A stretch of 61,725 bases of DNA from an uncultured Oscillibacter sp. (GCA_945868085.1 CAMBKF010000006.1:1-61725), one strand, 5' to 3'. Positions 15,456 to 25,251 are shown, counted from the stretch's first letter. The notes: generated from the sequence alone by a model not told the origin. Program-made: numbers and translations.

Positions 15456-17735
15456 ATGCATTTGAAAGATATTCTGTTTGCGGTCGCAAACTTTCTGATT
15501 CTGTTCGGCGCCCTGTTCTTTATCACCCGCAAGATGATCATCCGGATGTTCCGGGAGCGCAAGGAAAAGATCGCCGGAGAGCTGGACAAGGCGAAAAAGG
15601 CGGAGGAAGATGCCGCCGCCCTGGAAAGCCAGGTCGACCGGGACAAGGAACAGGCCCGGCAGCAGGAAAAACAGCTGCTGGAGGACACGCAGCGGCAGGT
15701 GGAGGAAAACAGGGTCTGCGCCGCCGGCAGCAGCCAGGAGGCAGCCAATGTGCTGCGCCAGAGCGCTGCGGAGCGGGAGCGGCAGCTGCGGGCCATCATG
15801 CACGAGGAGGTCAGCGCCCAGGTCGTCCGCCAGGTGGCGGAGGAGACCGGCAAGGCCCTGCGAAAGGAAGAATACGCAGCCCGGCGCGCGGCGCTGGCGG
15901 ATGCGTTCATTGAAAAGGCCGGGAAGATGGTCACGGCCCGGCCCAGCGACATCCTGACCCTGGCGGAAGGAAAGAAGCTGGCGGTCACCGTCACCGGCGC
16001 GGAGCCGCTGACGGAGGAGCAGACCGAAAAGCTGCACCGGACCCTGACGGATGTGTTTGCCGCTGCCTGCAAGGAGGCAGGGGAGGATGCACCCCGGGGA
16101 GAGATCGTTGACCTGTATAGCGAGACGGACGAGAGCGTGATCGCCGGCGTGCGCCTGCGCGTAGGTGACACCGTGTATGACGGCAGCGCAGCCCGCTGCC
16201 TGGAGCGCCTGGTACAGCGGGCGGAGCAGAGCGGTGACGAGAGCGGCCGGTCCGTGCTGGACGGCGTGCGCGGTTTGCTGTCTTCGGCCGACGGGTCCGT
16301 GGATATTTACCAGGTGGGACAGGTCATCAGCGTGTCCGACGGTATCTGCCGGGTGTCCGGCCTGGCCGATGTAATGGCCGGAGAAATGCTGGAATTCAAG
16401 GGCGACCTCCGGGGCATGGTCATGGACCTGGATCAGGACAACGTGGGCGTTGTGCTGCTGGGCCAGTTCGCCGGCATTCAGGAGGGCGATCTGGTGCGCC
16501 GCACGGGCCGCATCATTGAAGTGCCCGTGGGCGAGGGAATGCGCGGCCGCGTGGTGGACGCTCTGGGCCGCCCGGTGGACGGCAAGGGACCCATTACGCC
16601 CGACGGCTATCGGGCTGTGGAGAGCCCCGCCCCCAGCGTGCTGCACCGGCAGGGTGTCACCGTGCCCCTGCAGACGGGCATCAAGGCCATCGACGCCCTG
16701 GTCCCCATTGGCCGGGGCCAGCGCGAGCTGATCATTGGCGACCGCCAGACCGGCAAGACCGCCATCGCCCTGGACGCTATTGTCAACCAAAAGGGCAAGG
16801 ATGTTCTGTGCATCTATGTGGCCATCGGGCAGAAGGAGTCCACGGTGGCCAACGTGGTGCGTAAACTGACGGAGATGGGCGCCATGGACTATACCACCGT
16901 GGTGTGCGCCTCCGCTTCGGAGCCGGCGCCCATGCTGTACATCGCGCCCTATGCCGGCGCGGCTATCGGCGAATATTTCATGTATCAGGGCAAGGATGTG
17001 CTCATCGTATACGACGACCTGAGCAAGCAGGCGGCGGCCTACCGCGAAATTTCCCTGCTGCTGCAGCGTCCCCCCGGACGCGAGGCCTATCCCGGCGACG
17101 TGTTCTACCTGCACTCCCGGCTTCTGGAGCGGGCGGCGCGGCTGGATGAGGCATCCGGCGGCGGCAGCATGACCGCCCTGCCCATTATCGAGACCCAGGC
17201 GGGCGACATTTCCGCCTACATCCCCACCAACGTCATCTCTATTACCGATGGTCAGATCTTCCTGGAGACGGGCCTGTTCCACTCCGGTATCCGGCCGGCC
17301 ATCAACGTGGGCCTGTCCGTGTCCCGTGTGGGCGGCGCGGCTCAGATGCCGGCTATGAAACAGGTGGCGGGCCGTCTGCGCACGGACCTGGCACAGTACC
17401 GGGAGCTGGCATCCTTCGCCCAGTTCGGGTCCGAGCTGGACGCGTCCACCCAGTCTACCCTGTGCCGCGGCCAGCACATGACGGAGCTGCTGAAGCAGAA
17501 TCAGTTTGCCGCCATGTCCGTGGAGGATCAGGTCATTGCCATCTTCGCCGCTAACGAGGGTTACGCCGACGACGTGGCTTTGAGCGACATGCCCCGGTTC
17601 GAGCGGGAAGTGGTGGAGTTTGTGAAGCAGGCTATGCCGGAGCTGGTGGACGTCATCTGCGAGGGCAAGAAGATCCCCGGCGATATGCTGGAGAAACTGC
17701 GCGGCACGCTGAAGCGCTTTAAGGAGTCCTTTTGA
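15456..17735 (+). CDS. atpA: ATP synthase b-delta-alpha fusion protein
   Basis: One uninterrupted 759-codon frame holds three subunits that are normally separate. Residues about 5-25 are a membrane helix and 30-165 a charged coiled coil, as in subunit b. Residues about 172-250 match the delta/OSCP C-terminal domain ([10 protein letters not shown] ... [19 protein letters not shown]). From about residue 268 the sequence is alpha: [20 protein letters not shown], Walker A GDRQTGKT at 428-435, and the normal alpha C-terminus ending KRFKESF. The delta N-terminal helical domain and the usual alpha N-terminal helix are absent. No good internal ribosome-binding site precedes the alpha part; the nearest candidates are GTG codons at 16254 and 16266 without an SD. 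b-delta fusions are known in actinobacteria and in the alternate N-ATPases; fusion on to alpha is, as far as I know, not standard. Confidence 0.9.
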   Translation: MHLKDILFAVANFLILFGALFFITRKMIIRMFRERKEKIAGELDKAKKAEEDAAALESQVDRDKEQARQQEKQLLEDTQRQVEENRVCAAGSSQEAANVLRQSAAERERQLRAIMHEEVSAQVVRQVAEETGKALRKEEYAARRAALADAFIEKAGKMVTARPSDILTLAEGKKLAVTVTGAEPLTEEQTEKLHRTLTDVFAAACKEAGEDAPRGEIVDLYSETDESVIAGVRLRVGDTVYDGSAARCLERLVQRAEQSGDESGRSVLDGVRGLLSSADGSVDIYQVGQVISVSDGICRVSGLADVMAGEMLEFKGDLRGMVMDLDQDNVGVVLLGQFAGIQEGDLVRRTGRIIEVPVGEGMRGRVVDALGRPVDGKGPITPDGYRAVESPAPSVLHRQGVTVPLQTGIKAIDALVPIGRGQRELIIGDRQTGKTAIALDAIVNQKGKDVLCIYVAIGQKESTVANVVRKLTEMGAMDYTTVVCASASEPAPMLYIAPYAGAAIGEYFMYQGKDVLIVYDDLSKQAAAYREISLLLQRPPGREAYPGDVFYLHSRLLERAARLDEASGGGSMTALPIIETQAGDISAYIPTNVISITDGQIFLETGLFHSGIRPAINVGLSVSRVGGAAQMPAMKQVAGRLRTDLAQYRELASFAQFGSELDASTQSTLCRGQHMTELLKQNQFAAMSVEDQVIAIFAANEGYADDVALSDMPRFEREVVEFVKQAMPELVDVICEGKKIPGDMLEKLRGTLKRFKESF

Positions 17736-17768
17736 GAGAGATTAAATTGAGAAAGGGGAGAGAGCGGA

Positions 17769-18641
17769 ATGGCCAATATGCGTGAGATCCGGGCGCGGAT
17801 CAAAAGCGTGAAAAATACCCAGCAGATCACCAAGACCATGAAGATGGTGGCCTCAGCCAAGCTGCGGCGCACCCAGAAGGGCCTGGGCGGTATCCGCAGC
17901 TTCGCGGAGAGCAGCCGGCATATTCTCGGCGAACTGCTGGCCGGGGAGAACGCCGGATATGAGAACCAATTCCTGCTTCCCCGGAGCGAGATCAAGAGAG
18001 TGTGCTATGTCCTGTTCGTGGGCAACCGCGGCCTGTGCGGCGTGTATAACCACGCGGTGCTGCGCTATGCCCAGGAGCTGGTGCAGGCGGAAACAAGACC
18101 CTGTACGGTGGTGGTCTGCGGCAGCTGGGGCAAGGATGTCATCCAGCAGTCGGGCCTGCCGGTGCAGCATACCTTTGACGCCGTCAGCGATACGCCCGGC
18201 ATGGCGGAATCCCTGCCGGTGGCGGATTATCTCAAGCGTATGTACCTGAGCGGCGAGGCGGACGAGATCCACCTGGTGTATCAGCAGTTCCGCTCCGCCT
18301 TGCAGCAGGTGCCCGGGCAGGTGCAGCTGCTGCCCGCCCAGCTGGACGCGGAGGAGCGGGAGGAGCCGGCCAATGACTACATCTTTGAGCCGGATGCCCG
18401 GAGCGTGCTGGAAAACATGGTGCAGCTGTACCTGAACAACATGGTCTTTTCCGTTTTGCTGGAGGCCAAGGTCAGCGAGCAGGCCTCCCGTATGGCCGCC
18501 ATGAGCGCGGCCACCGACGCCACCGGCGAGCTCATCAGCAGCCTGAGTCTGCAGCTCAACCGGGTGCGCCAGGCGGCCATCACCACCGAGATCGCCGAGA
18601 TCGTCGGCGGCGCCAACGCCTTGAAAAAGGCAAAAAAGTGA
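17769..18641 (+). CDS. atpG: F-type ATP synthase subunit gamma
   Basis: A 290-residue central rotor shaft. The N-terminal helix MREIRARIKSVKNTQQITKT with MVASAKLRR and the C-terminal helix (ATDATGELISSLSLQLNRVR, then AAITTEIAEIVGGANAL) are the strongly conserved coiled-coil ends; the middle carries the GNRGLCGVYN Rossmann-like segment. Length is normal. It follows the fusion gene by 33 bp with SD AAAGGGGAG. Confidence 0.96.
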   Translation: MANMREIRARIKSVKNTQQITKTMKMVASAKLRRTQKGLGGIRSFAESSRHILGELLAGENAGYENQFLLPRSEIKRVCYVLFVGNRGLCGVYNHAVLRYAQELVQAETRPCTVVVCGSWGKDVIQQSGLPVQHTFDAVSDTPGMAESLPVADYLKRMYLSGEADEIHLVYQQFRSALQQVPGQVQLLPAQLDAEEREEPANDYIFEPDARSVLENMVQLYLNNMVFSVLLEAKVSEQASRMAAMSAATDATGELISSLSLQLNRVRQAAITTEIAEIVGGANALKKAKK

Positions 18642-18644
18642 TAG

Positions 18645-20036
<1,392 letters not shown>

Positions 20037-20045
20037 GAGGTGCCT

Positions 20046-20462
20046 ATGAAAGACGGGATCCATCTGGAGATCGCCACCGCCGGCGGCAGCGTGTATGACG
20101 ACATGGTCAGCTATGTGGAGCTGCCGTTTTCCGGCGGCAGCGTGGGTGTGCTGAAAGACCATGCCCCCATGCTGGGCGCCATTGAGGACGGCGTTGTCAC
20201 TGCCCGGAAGGAAGACGGCACGACGGAATTTGTGGCCGTGGACCTGGGGGTGGCGAACATCGTGCACAACGAGGTGACGCTGCTGGTCCGCACGGCGGAA
20301 CGGGCCGAAAATATCGACCTGCCCCGGGCAGAGGCGGCGGAGCACCGCGCCCGGGAACGCCTGGCCGACAAGGGCGGCGACTGGGATATGAAACGCGCCC
20401 AGATCGCGCTGCACCGGGCTATGGCCCGGCAGGCAGCCGTGCGCATGATGAAAGGCCGATGA
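20046..20462 (+). CDS. atpC: F-type ATP synthase subunit epsilon
   Basis: A protein of 138 residues with the N-terminal beta-sandwich (ending GVVTARKEDGTTEFVAVD) and a C-terminal two-helix part (ENIDLPRAEAAEHRARERLA ... RMMKGR). It couples gamma to the c ring and can inhibit ATP hydrolysis. The ATG is chosen with GAGG 5 nt upstream; an in-frame GTG two codons earlier is an alternative. Last gene of the operon, followed by a strong terminator. Confidence 0.9.
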   Translation: MKDGIHLEIATAGGSVYDDMVSYVELPFSGGSVGVLKDHAPMLGAIEDGVVTARKEDGTTEFVAVDLGVANIVHNEVTLLVRTAERAENIDLPRAEAAEHRARERLADKGGDWDMKRAQIALHRAMARQAAVRMMKGR

Positions 20463-20496
20463 CGGCCGCGCGAGACGGCACAAAGCAAAAGCAGAT

Positions 20497-20535
20497 AAAA
20501 AGAGCCACCGCATCGGCCGATGCGGTGGCTCTTTC
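20497..20535 (+). terminator. ATP synthase operon terminator
   Basis: Perfect palindrome AAAGAGCCACCGCATCGG with its complement ending in CTCTTT, directly after atpC. Confidence 0.85.
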
Positions 20536-20540
20536 GCGTG

Positions 20541-20815
20541 GGCATGGGAGACGGATTGCAAACCCGTGACATCGGGCACTGGTTCGCAATGACAGGAGTT
20601 TGCGGGAGGTGCGGCAGTTGGCGGCGGGGTGAGGGCACCCCGCCCTACGGATGACATGGGGTGCGTGGGGGTGGGCCGATGTGGGCATCGGCCCCTACGG
20701 ACGGAGGGCAGGAAATGCGGTGCGCGGCGGGGCGCATGGGCCCCAGGCTGCGAGGGATCTTGCGTTGATGGCGGGCGGACAGGGGTGTCCGCCCCTACGG
20801 GGGAGGATTGGGGGC
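20541..20815. repeat. cluster of dispersed palindromic repeats
   Basis: This gene-free stretch holds four repeat units: a GGATTGCAAACCCGTGAC...CACTGGTTCGCAATGAC element (20553-20592), a 40-bp block GGCAGTTGGCGGCGGGGTGA...CCCTACGGAT (20613-20652) that recurs without a change at 59467-59506, a GGGCCGATG/CATCGGCCC hairpin (about 20671-20698), and a GCGGACAG-type hairpin ending GTCCGCCCCTACGG (about 20773-20801). No coding signal. Confidence 0.7.
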
Positions 20816-20827
20816 AAAAGAGAAAAA

Positions 20828-20863
20828 ACCAAGAGGATGCCGAAGCATCCTCTTGGTTTTTAA
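20828..20863. terminator. bidirectional terminator
   Basis: CCAAGAGGATGC / GCATCCTCTTGG with a CGAA loop, A-tract before and T-tract after. It can end transcription leaving serA on the minus strand. Confidence 0.8.
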
Positions 20864-20877
20864 TGATAGGGTTTGAA

Positions 20878-20952
20878 TCAGAAGTTCTTGATGATCTCCA
20901 CGATCTCAGAGCCGATGCGCTTCTGGGCTTCCATGGTGGCGGCGCCGATATG
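20878..20952 (-). pseudogene. duplicated 3' end of serA
   Basis: These 75 bp repeat the last 25 codons of serA including its TGA stop (21048-21122) with three base differences, 170 bp downstream of the original in the same orientation. There is no upstream coding continuation: the remnant is preceded by a GTGCC/GGCAC hairpin and non-coding sequence. It is a non-functional gene tail left by a tandem duplication or by homologous gene conversion. Confidence 0.85.
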
Positions 20953-21047
20953 TCGGGGCGTTTAGAAAATGTGCCGGTGGCACATTTTTAGCCTCCGACC
21001 GCAGCGGCTATGCCGCGAGGACGCCGGATATTGGCGCCGGGATTGGC

Positions 21048-21953
21048 TCAGAAGTTCTTGATGATCTCCACGATCTCGGAACCGATGCGCTTCTGGGCTT
21101 CCACGGTGGCGGCGCCGATATGCGGCGTGCAGGAAACCATAGGATGGCTGTACAGAGCCTTGTTGGTGGCGGGCTCGTCGGCGTACACGTCCAGGCCGGC
21201 GGCGCGGACCTTGCCGGACTCCAGAGCGGCCAGCAGAGCGTCCTCGTCCACGTTGGTGCCGCGGGAGGTATTGATGACGACCACGCCGTCCTTCATCTTG
21301 GCGATGTTCTCGGCGGAGATCAGAGCGCCGCCATCCACTGCGGGAGCGTGGACGGAAACAAAGTCGGACTGGGCCAGCAGGTCATCCATCTCCACATAGG
21401 GGATGCCCAGCTGCTCCTCGATGCCGGGGATGTGGAAAATATCAAAGGCGACGACCTTCATGCCGATGGCCTTGGCCATGACACCCAGGTGCTGGCCGAT
21501 GCGGCCGAAGCCCACGATGCCCAGGGTCTTGCCCTGCAGCTCGATGCCCTTGCCGTAAGCCTTCTTCTCCCACTTGTCCTCACGCATGGTGTGGCCGGCG
21601 ATGGAGAGATAGCGGGCGCAGGAGAACATGTGACCCATAGCCAGCTCGGCCACGGACTGGGAGGAGGCACGGGGGGTGTTCTTCACGGTGATGCCGCAGG
21701 ACTCGGCATACTTGACGTCGATATTGTCAACGCCCACGCCGCCGCGGATGATGAGCTTCAGCTTGCCGGTCTTGGCCTCGTCGATGTGGTTGGCGCGGAC
21801 CTTGGTCTTGGAGCGGACGACGACAGCGTCGAAATCCTTCAGGGCGGCGCCCAGCTGATCGGGCTCATAGAACTGCTCGACCACCTCGTGGCCCATTTCA
21901 CGCAGCTGCGCCATGGCGGTCTTATCCATACCGTCGGTAACCAGAATACGCAT
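21048..21953 (-). CDS. serA: D-3-phosphoglycerate dehydrogenase (short form)
   Basis: First enzyme of the phosphoserine pathway, oxidising 3-phosphoglycerate with NAD+. The 301 residues form a D-2-hydroxyacid dehydrogenase without the C-terminal ACT/ASB regulatory domains, so simple serine feedback through an ACT domain is not expected. Visible features: NAD-binding GFGRIGQ (148-154), and the catalytic triad R231 (NTSRG), E260 (ADEP) and H278 (TPHIGA). MRILVTDG is chosen as start because AAGGAGA is 8 nt upstream; the longer frame runs through a repeat. serC lies upstream on the same strand with repeats in between, supporting the SerA role over other hydroxyacid dehydrogenases. Confidence 0.9.
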   Translation of the reverse strand: MRILVTDGMDKTAMAQLREMGHEVVEQFYEPDQLGAALKDFDAVVVRSKTKVRANHIDEAKTGKLKLIIRGGVGVDNIDVKYAESCGITVKNTPRASSQSVAELAMGHMFSCARYLSIAGHTMREDKWEKKAYGKGIELQGKTLGIVGFGRIGQHLGVMAKAIGMKVVAFDIFHIPGIEEQLGIPYVEMDDLLAQSDFVSVHAPAVDGGALISAENIAKMKDGVVVINTSRGTNVDEDALLAALESGKVRAAGLDVYADEPATNKALYSHPMVSCTPHIGAATVEAQKRIGSEIVEIIKNF

Positions 21954-21983
21954 AGTAGTAATCTCCTTATAGTATATTTTTTG

Positions 21984-22240
21984 ATGGGGATGCGGATTGC
22001 CACGCCAGTGACATCGGTCACTGGCCCGCAATGACACGTACAAGAAGTGCGGTGTGCGGCGGGGCACATGGGCCCCGTCCTGCAAAGCTTTTGCATTAGA
22101 CGGCGGGCGGGGTTGAACCCCGCTCCTACGCACATTTGCAAGGGGGACTGTATAGGTCCGGACGGGGCGATGTTGGCATCGGCCCCTACGGGTGCGGTTT
22201 GGAGGGTATAGGGGCGGACGGAGGCGTCCGCCCCTGTACC
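21984..22240. repeat. dispersed palindromic repeats between serC and serA
   Basis: Contains a GCGGATTGCCACGCCAGTGA...TCACTGG...CGCAATGACA element (about 21991-22034), a CGGGGTTGAACCCCG hairpin ending CTCCTACG (about 22107-22130), a GGGGCGATG...CATCGGCCCCTACGG unit (about 22164-22191) and GGGGCGGACG/CGTCCGCCCC (about 22210-22234). These belong to the same families as at 5.8, 6.2, 20.6-20.8 and 59.5 kb. Confidence 0.7.
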
Positions 22241-22249
22241 GCTTATTTA

Positions 22250-23338
22250 TTACTTGTGCTCGGCCTCGAACTTCTTCAGGAACTCCACCAGAGCCTGGGC
22301 GCCCTCGATGGGCATGGCGTTATACACGCTGGCGCGGAGGCCGCCCACGGACTTGTGACCCTTGAGGTTGTCGTAGCCGGCGGCCTTGGTGGCAGCCACC
22401 ACTTCGGCGTCCAGCTCGGCGGACTCGGTGACGAAGGGGATGTTCATCAGGCTGCGGAACTGGGGCTCCACGGTGCCGTTGAACATCTTGGAGGAATCCA
22501 GGAAGTCATAGATGACCTTGGCCTTGGCGATGTTGCGCTTGTGCATCTCCTCCAGGCCGCCGATGCTCTTGAGGTACTTGAACACCTTGCCGCAGCAGTA
22601 GATATCCCAGCAGTTGGGGGTGTTGTACATGGAGCCGTTGTCGGCGTGGGTCTTATACTTCATGTAGATGGGCATCTTGGGATCCACATCGTCGCGGATC
22701 AGATCCTCGCGGATGATGACGATGACCATGCCGGCGGGGCCCACGTTCTTCTGCACGCCGGCGTAGATCAGACCGTAGTCGGAGACGTTGCAGGGCTTGC
22801 TCAGGAACATGGAGGACTGGTCGGACACCAGCACATGGCCCTTGGTGTTGGGCAGCTTGTTCCAGGTGGTGCCGTTGATGGTCTCGTTCTCGCAGATGTA
22901 GACGTAGTCGGCGTCGTCGGGAATGTCCAGATCGGAGCAGTCGGGGATGTAGGAGAAGTTCTTGTCGGCGGAGGAGGCAACGATCTGCACCTCGCCGTAC
23001 TTCTTGGCCTCGGCAATGGCCTTCTTGGACCACGCGCCGGTCTCCACATAGCAGGCCTTGCCGTTCTTCATCAGGTTCATGGCCACCATGGCGAACTGCA
23101 GCGTGCCGCCGCCCTGAATGAACAGCACCTTGTAGTTGTCGGGGATGTTCATCAGCTTGCGCAGGTCGGCCTCCGCCTCCTCGGCGATCTGCTGGAACAC
23201 CTTGGAGCGGTGGCTCATCTCCATGACGCACATGCCGCTGCCGCGGTAGTTCATCATCTCGTCGCGGATCTCCTCCAGAACGGGTTCCGGCATCATAGCG
23301 GGGCCGGCGGAAAAGTTAAAAGTCCGGTTGTACTTCAT
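22250..23338 (-). CDS. serC: phosphoserine aminotransferase
   Basis: PLP enzyme of 362 residues, second step of serine synthesis (3-phosphohydroxypyruvate plus glutamate to phosphoserine). It opens with the family pattern FNFSAGPAMMPEPVLE, has GGGTLQF at 76-82 for phosphate binding, and the PLP lysine K197 in YAGVQKNVGPAG. The C-terminus GHKSVGGLRASVYNAMP is typical SerC. It reads toward serA and has its own promoter. No serB phosphatase is present in the window. Confidence 0.96.
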   Translation of the reverse strand: MKYNRTFNFSAGPAMMPEPVLEEIRDEMMNYRGSGMCVMEMSHRSKVFQQIAEEAEADLRKLMNIPDNYKVLFIQGGGTLQFAMVAMNLMKNGKACYVETGAWSKKAIAEAKKYGEVQIVASSADKNFSYIPDCSDLDIPDDADYVYICENETINGTTWNKLPNTKGHVLVSDQSSMFLSKPCNVSDYGLIYAGVQKNVGPAGMVIVIIREDLIRDDVDPKMPIYMKYKTHADNGSMYNTPNCWDIYCCGKVFKYLKSIGGLEEMHKRNIAKAKVIYDFLDSSKMFNGTVEPQFRSLMNIPFVTESAELDAEVVAATKAAGYDNLKGHKSVGGLRASVYNAMPIEGAQALVEFLKKFEAEHK

Positions 23339-23394
23339 TTGATAATACCTCCTGTTTATGTGTTGTGGTCAGGGTATACAGCTTTTACAAATGT

Positions 23395-23423
23395 AGTATA
23401 GAACATTCCGTCGGGAGAATCAA
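23395..23423 (-). promoter_or_regulatory. promoter of serC
   Basis: Minus strand TTGATT, 17 bp, TATACT, followed by a leader of about 50 nt. Confidence 0.7.
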
Positions 23424-23509
23424 CCATAAAAACAACAAATTGTCTGATTATCTAAAAAATTTTTAGATTCGCGCTAAAAGAGAGAGGAGCCGGCCTGGGC
23501 TGCTTGCCC

Positions 23510-23538
23510 TTGCGGCGGGGCGGGATGTGTGATAGAGT
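23510..23538 (+). promoter_or_regulatory. promoter-like block upstream of the AraC regulator
   Basis: TTGCGG, 17 bp, TAGAGT, inside a block GCCCTTGCGGCGGGG...GTGTG that is nearly repeated before the gene at 24674. It is about 100 nt before the start codon. Confidence 0.5.
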
Positions 23539-23636
23539 GAAAAAAGAGGGCATAACACCAGGGCGCACACAAAGTCAGGAAATGGCCCGGGATTTTTGGT
23601 AGACTGCAGTCACAGTACAGATCGGGAGTGAGAAAA

Positions 23637-24518
23637 ATGAACTGGATCCAGGGCATGCAAAGAGCCATCGACTATGTGGAGGCGCACATCACGGAGGAGA
23701 TCGACGTGGAGGAGGTGGCCGGGCAGGCGTATTCCTCGCCGTTCCACTTTCAGAGAGTGTTCGGGATCCTGTGCGGCTTTTCCCTGGGCGACTACATCCG
23801 CATGCGCAGGCTCTCCCTGGCGGGAGAGGAGCTGGCCGGCGGCAGCGCACGGGTCATTGACGTAGCGCTGAAGTACGGGTATGACACGCCGGAGAGCTTT
23901 TCCCGGGCCTTTACCCGGTTCCACGGCATTGCACCCAGCGAGGCAAAGCACAGTGGACATGTCAAGATCTTTACTCCCCTGTCTGTGAAATTAACCTTAA
24001 CAGGAGGCAGTAAAATGGAGTACAGAATCGAAAAAAGAGATGCTTTTCAAGTGGTGTGCAAGAGAAAGCGGGTGGGCAAGCCCCAGTCTGCCAACGCCAC
24101 CGCCGACATCACCGCCCTGTGGCAGGAGTGCGGCGCGGACGGCACCATGGCCCGGCTCATCGGCTGCATGCCCAAGGAGCCGGTGATGAAGGGTCTGCTG
24201 GGTATCTGCTTTTCCTCGGAGCTGGACGGGAAACACTTCCCCTACGGCATCGGCGTGGAATACGACGGGCGGAAGGTGGACGATGACCTGGAGATCGTGA
24301 CCATCCCCGCCGCCACCTATGCGGTGTTCACCAGCAAGGGGAAGATGCCCGAGGCCTTTGTGGAGACCTATCACCGGGTGGTGACGGAGTTCTTCCCCCA
24401 AAGCACCCAGTACGATTACGCGGAGAACGTGGAGTTTGAGGTGTACGGGTCCGAGAATGTCACCGACCCCAACCATCGGTGCGAGATCTGGATCGCCGTG
24501 AAGGAAAAAGCGGAATAA
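23637..24518 (+). CDS. AraC-family regulator with GyrI-like effector-binding domain
   Basis: A 293-residue transcription factor. Residues about 5-105 form the two helix-turn-helix units of AraC/XylS proteins (EIDVEEVAGQAYSSPFHFQR and DVALKYGYDTPESFSRAFTR), here at the N-terminus. Residues about 125-293 are a GyrI-like/Bacterial-transcription-activator effector domain (EYRIEKRDAFQVVCKRKRVG ... IWIAVKEK), which binds small hydrophobic molecules in Rob/BmrR-type regulators. The ATG follows GGGAGTG. Likely a one-component sensor; the neighbouring gene at 24674 has a very similar promoter block and may be a target. Confidence 0.9.
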   Translation: MNWIQGMQRAIDYVEAHITEEIDVEEVAGQAYSSPFHFQRVFGILCGFSLGDYIRMRRLSLAGEELAGGSARVIDVALKYGYDTPESFSRAFTRFHGIAPSEAKHSGHVKIFTPLSVKLTLTGGSKMEYRIEKRDAFQVVCKRKRVGKPQSANATADITALWQECGADGTMARLIGCMPKEPVMKGLLGICFSSELDGKHFPYGIGVEYDGRKVDDDLEIVTIPAATYAVFTSKGKMPEAFVETYHRVVTEFFPQSTQYDYAENVEFEVYGSENVTDPNHRCEIWIAVKEKAE

Positions 24519-24559
24519 CAGAGGAGCGGGCGCTATCCGGCGCCCGGGCCCACAGAAGA

Positions 24560-24601
24560 AGGAACGGACCCTGCCGATGTGCGGCGGGGCCCGTTCTTTG
24601 C
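24560..24601 (+). terminator. terminator of the AraC-type gene
   Basis: GAACGG-CCCTGCCG / CGGCGGGG-CCCGTTC hairpin followed by TTTG; a smaller GGGCGC/GCGCCC hairpin precedes it. Confidence 0.65.
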
Positions 24602-24614
24602 ATATGCCCGGCCC

Positions 24615-24643
24615 TTGCGGCGGGGAGGGGCGTGTGGTAAGAT
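24615..24643 (+). promoter_or_regulatory. promoter of the 24674 gene
   Basis: TTGCGG, 17 bp, TAAGAT with TG extension; the surrounding sequence closely resembles the block upstream of the AraC gene. Confidence 0.5.
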
Positions 24644-24673
24644 AAGAAAAATAAGGAAGGCGGGGATGATGAA

Positions 24674-25246
24674 ATGAAAGTACAGCAATATGTCATGGCT
24701 TACGAGGCGGAACAGGACCGGCTCCGGGCACTTCTGCCCGATGGGTTCGTGTCGCTGCGCCCGGTACTGCGGATCAATGCCGAGATCCGGGACGACGCCA
24801 GCGGATATGTGGAACTGAATACCCCTGTGGCGCACGGGGAATGCAGAGGCTGGCTCAACGTGGGCCACTGGGAGAACGTGTCCTTTACCCGGCAGGGGAA
24901 AAAGGTGACCTTCCGGACGGATTTCCTGGAAATTTCCTTTACAGGCGTGGGAATCCAGGGCGGCTGCCCGGCGGAAAAGGACAACGACGGCTGCTTCTTC
25001 CTGGAGGAGGGCCTTCGGATGAGAAAAGCCGAGAGAATAAGCGGCAATAAGGAATTCTGCGACTGCGCCTTCCGGTGGAGCTTTGCGCCCGGGGATGCCC
25101 ACGGCGTCAGCCAGGGGAAGACGCTCCCCGCCTATCCCACGGAGTGCAAAGCGGTGTATCCGCGGGAGGCGCTGACTCCGGCCAACGCGGCGAAGATCTC
25201 CTGCGGGCAGGTGCTGGGCGCCTATACGGTGGCATTTGACAGATAA
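24674..25246 (+). CDS. conserved-looking hypothetical protein, 190 aa
   Basis: Not recognised with confidence. It is a soluble, mixed alpha/beta protein with six cysteines (GGCPAEKDNDGCFF, EFCDCAFRW, one in TECKAV and one near the C-terminus) and no signal peptide. The opening (AYEAEQDRLRALLPDGFVSL followed by RPVLRINAEI) is reminiscent of acetoacetate-decarboxylase-like folds, but that is only an impression. It begins behind AAGGAAGGCGGGG and has its own promoter and terminator. The shared promoter block with the adjacent AraC/GyrI regulator suggests common control. Confidence 0.8.
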   Translation: MKVQQYVMAYEAEQDRLRALLPDGFVSLRPVLRINAEIRDDASGYVELNTPVAHGECRGWLNVGHWENVSFTRQGKKVTFRTDFLEISFTGVGIQGGCPAEKDNDGCFFLEEGLRMRKAERISGNKEFCDCAFRWSFAPGDAHGVSQGKTLPAYPTECKAVYPREALTPANAAKISCGQVLGAYTVAFDR

Positions 25247-25251
25247 AAAAT

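Noticed and set aside
16240-16300. Internal translation start for a separate alpha subunit
   Set aside because: The only in-frame candidates are GTG codons at 16254 and 16266 (and a TTG) without a Shine-Dalgarno sequence; kept as an alternative to test, not annotated.
15105-17477. 790-codon open frame on the minus strand
   Set aside because: Shadow of the ATP synthase fusion gene in GC-rich DNA; the translation is His/Gly/Arg/Leu-rich without motifs, and the plus strand encodes a clear family member.
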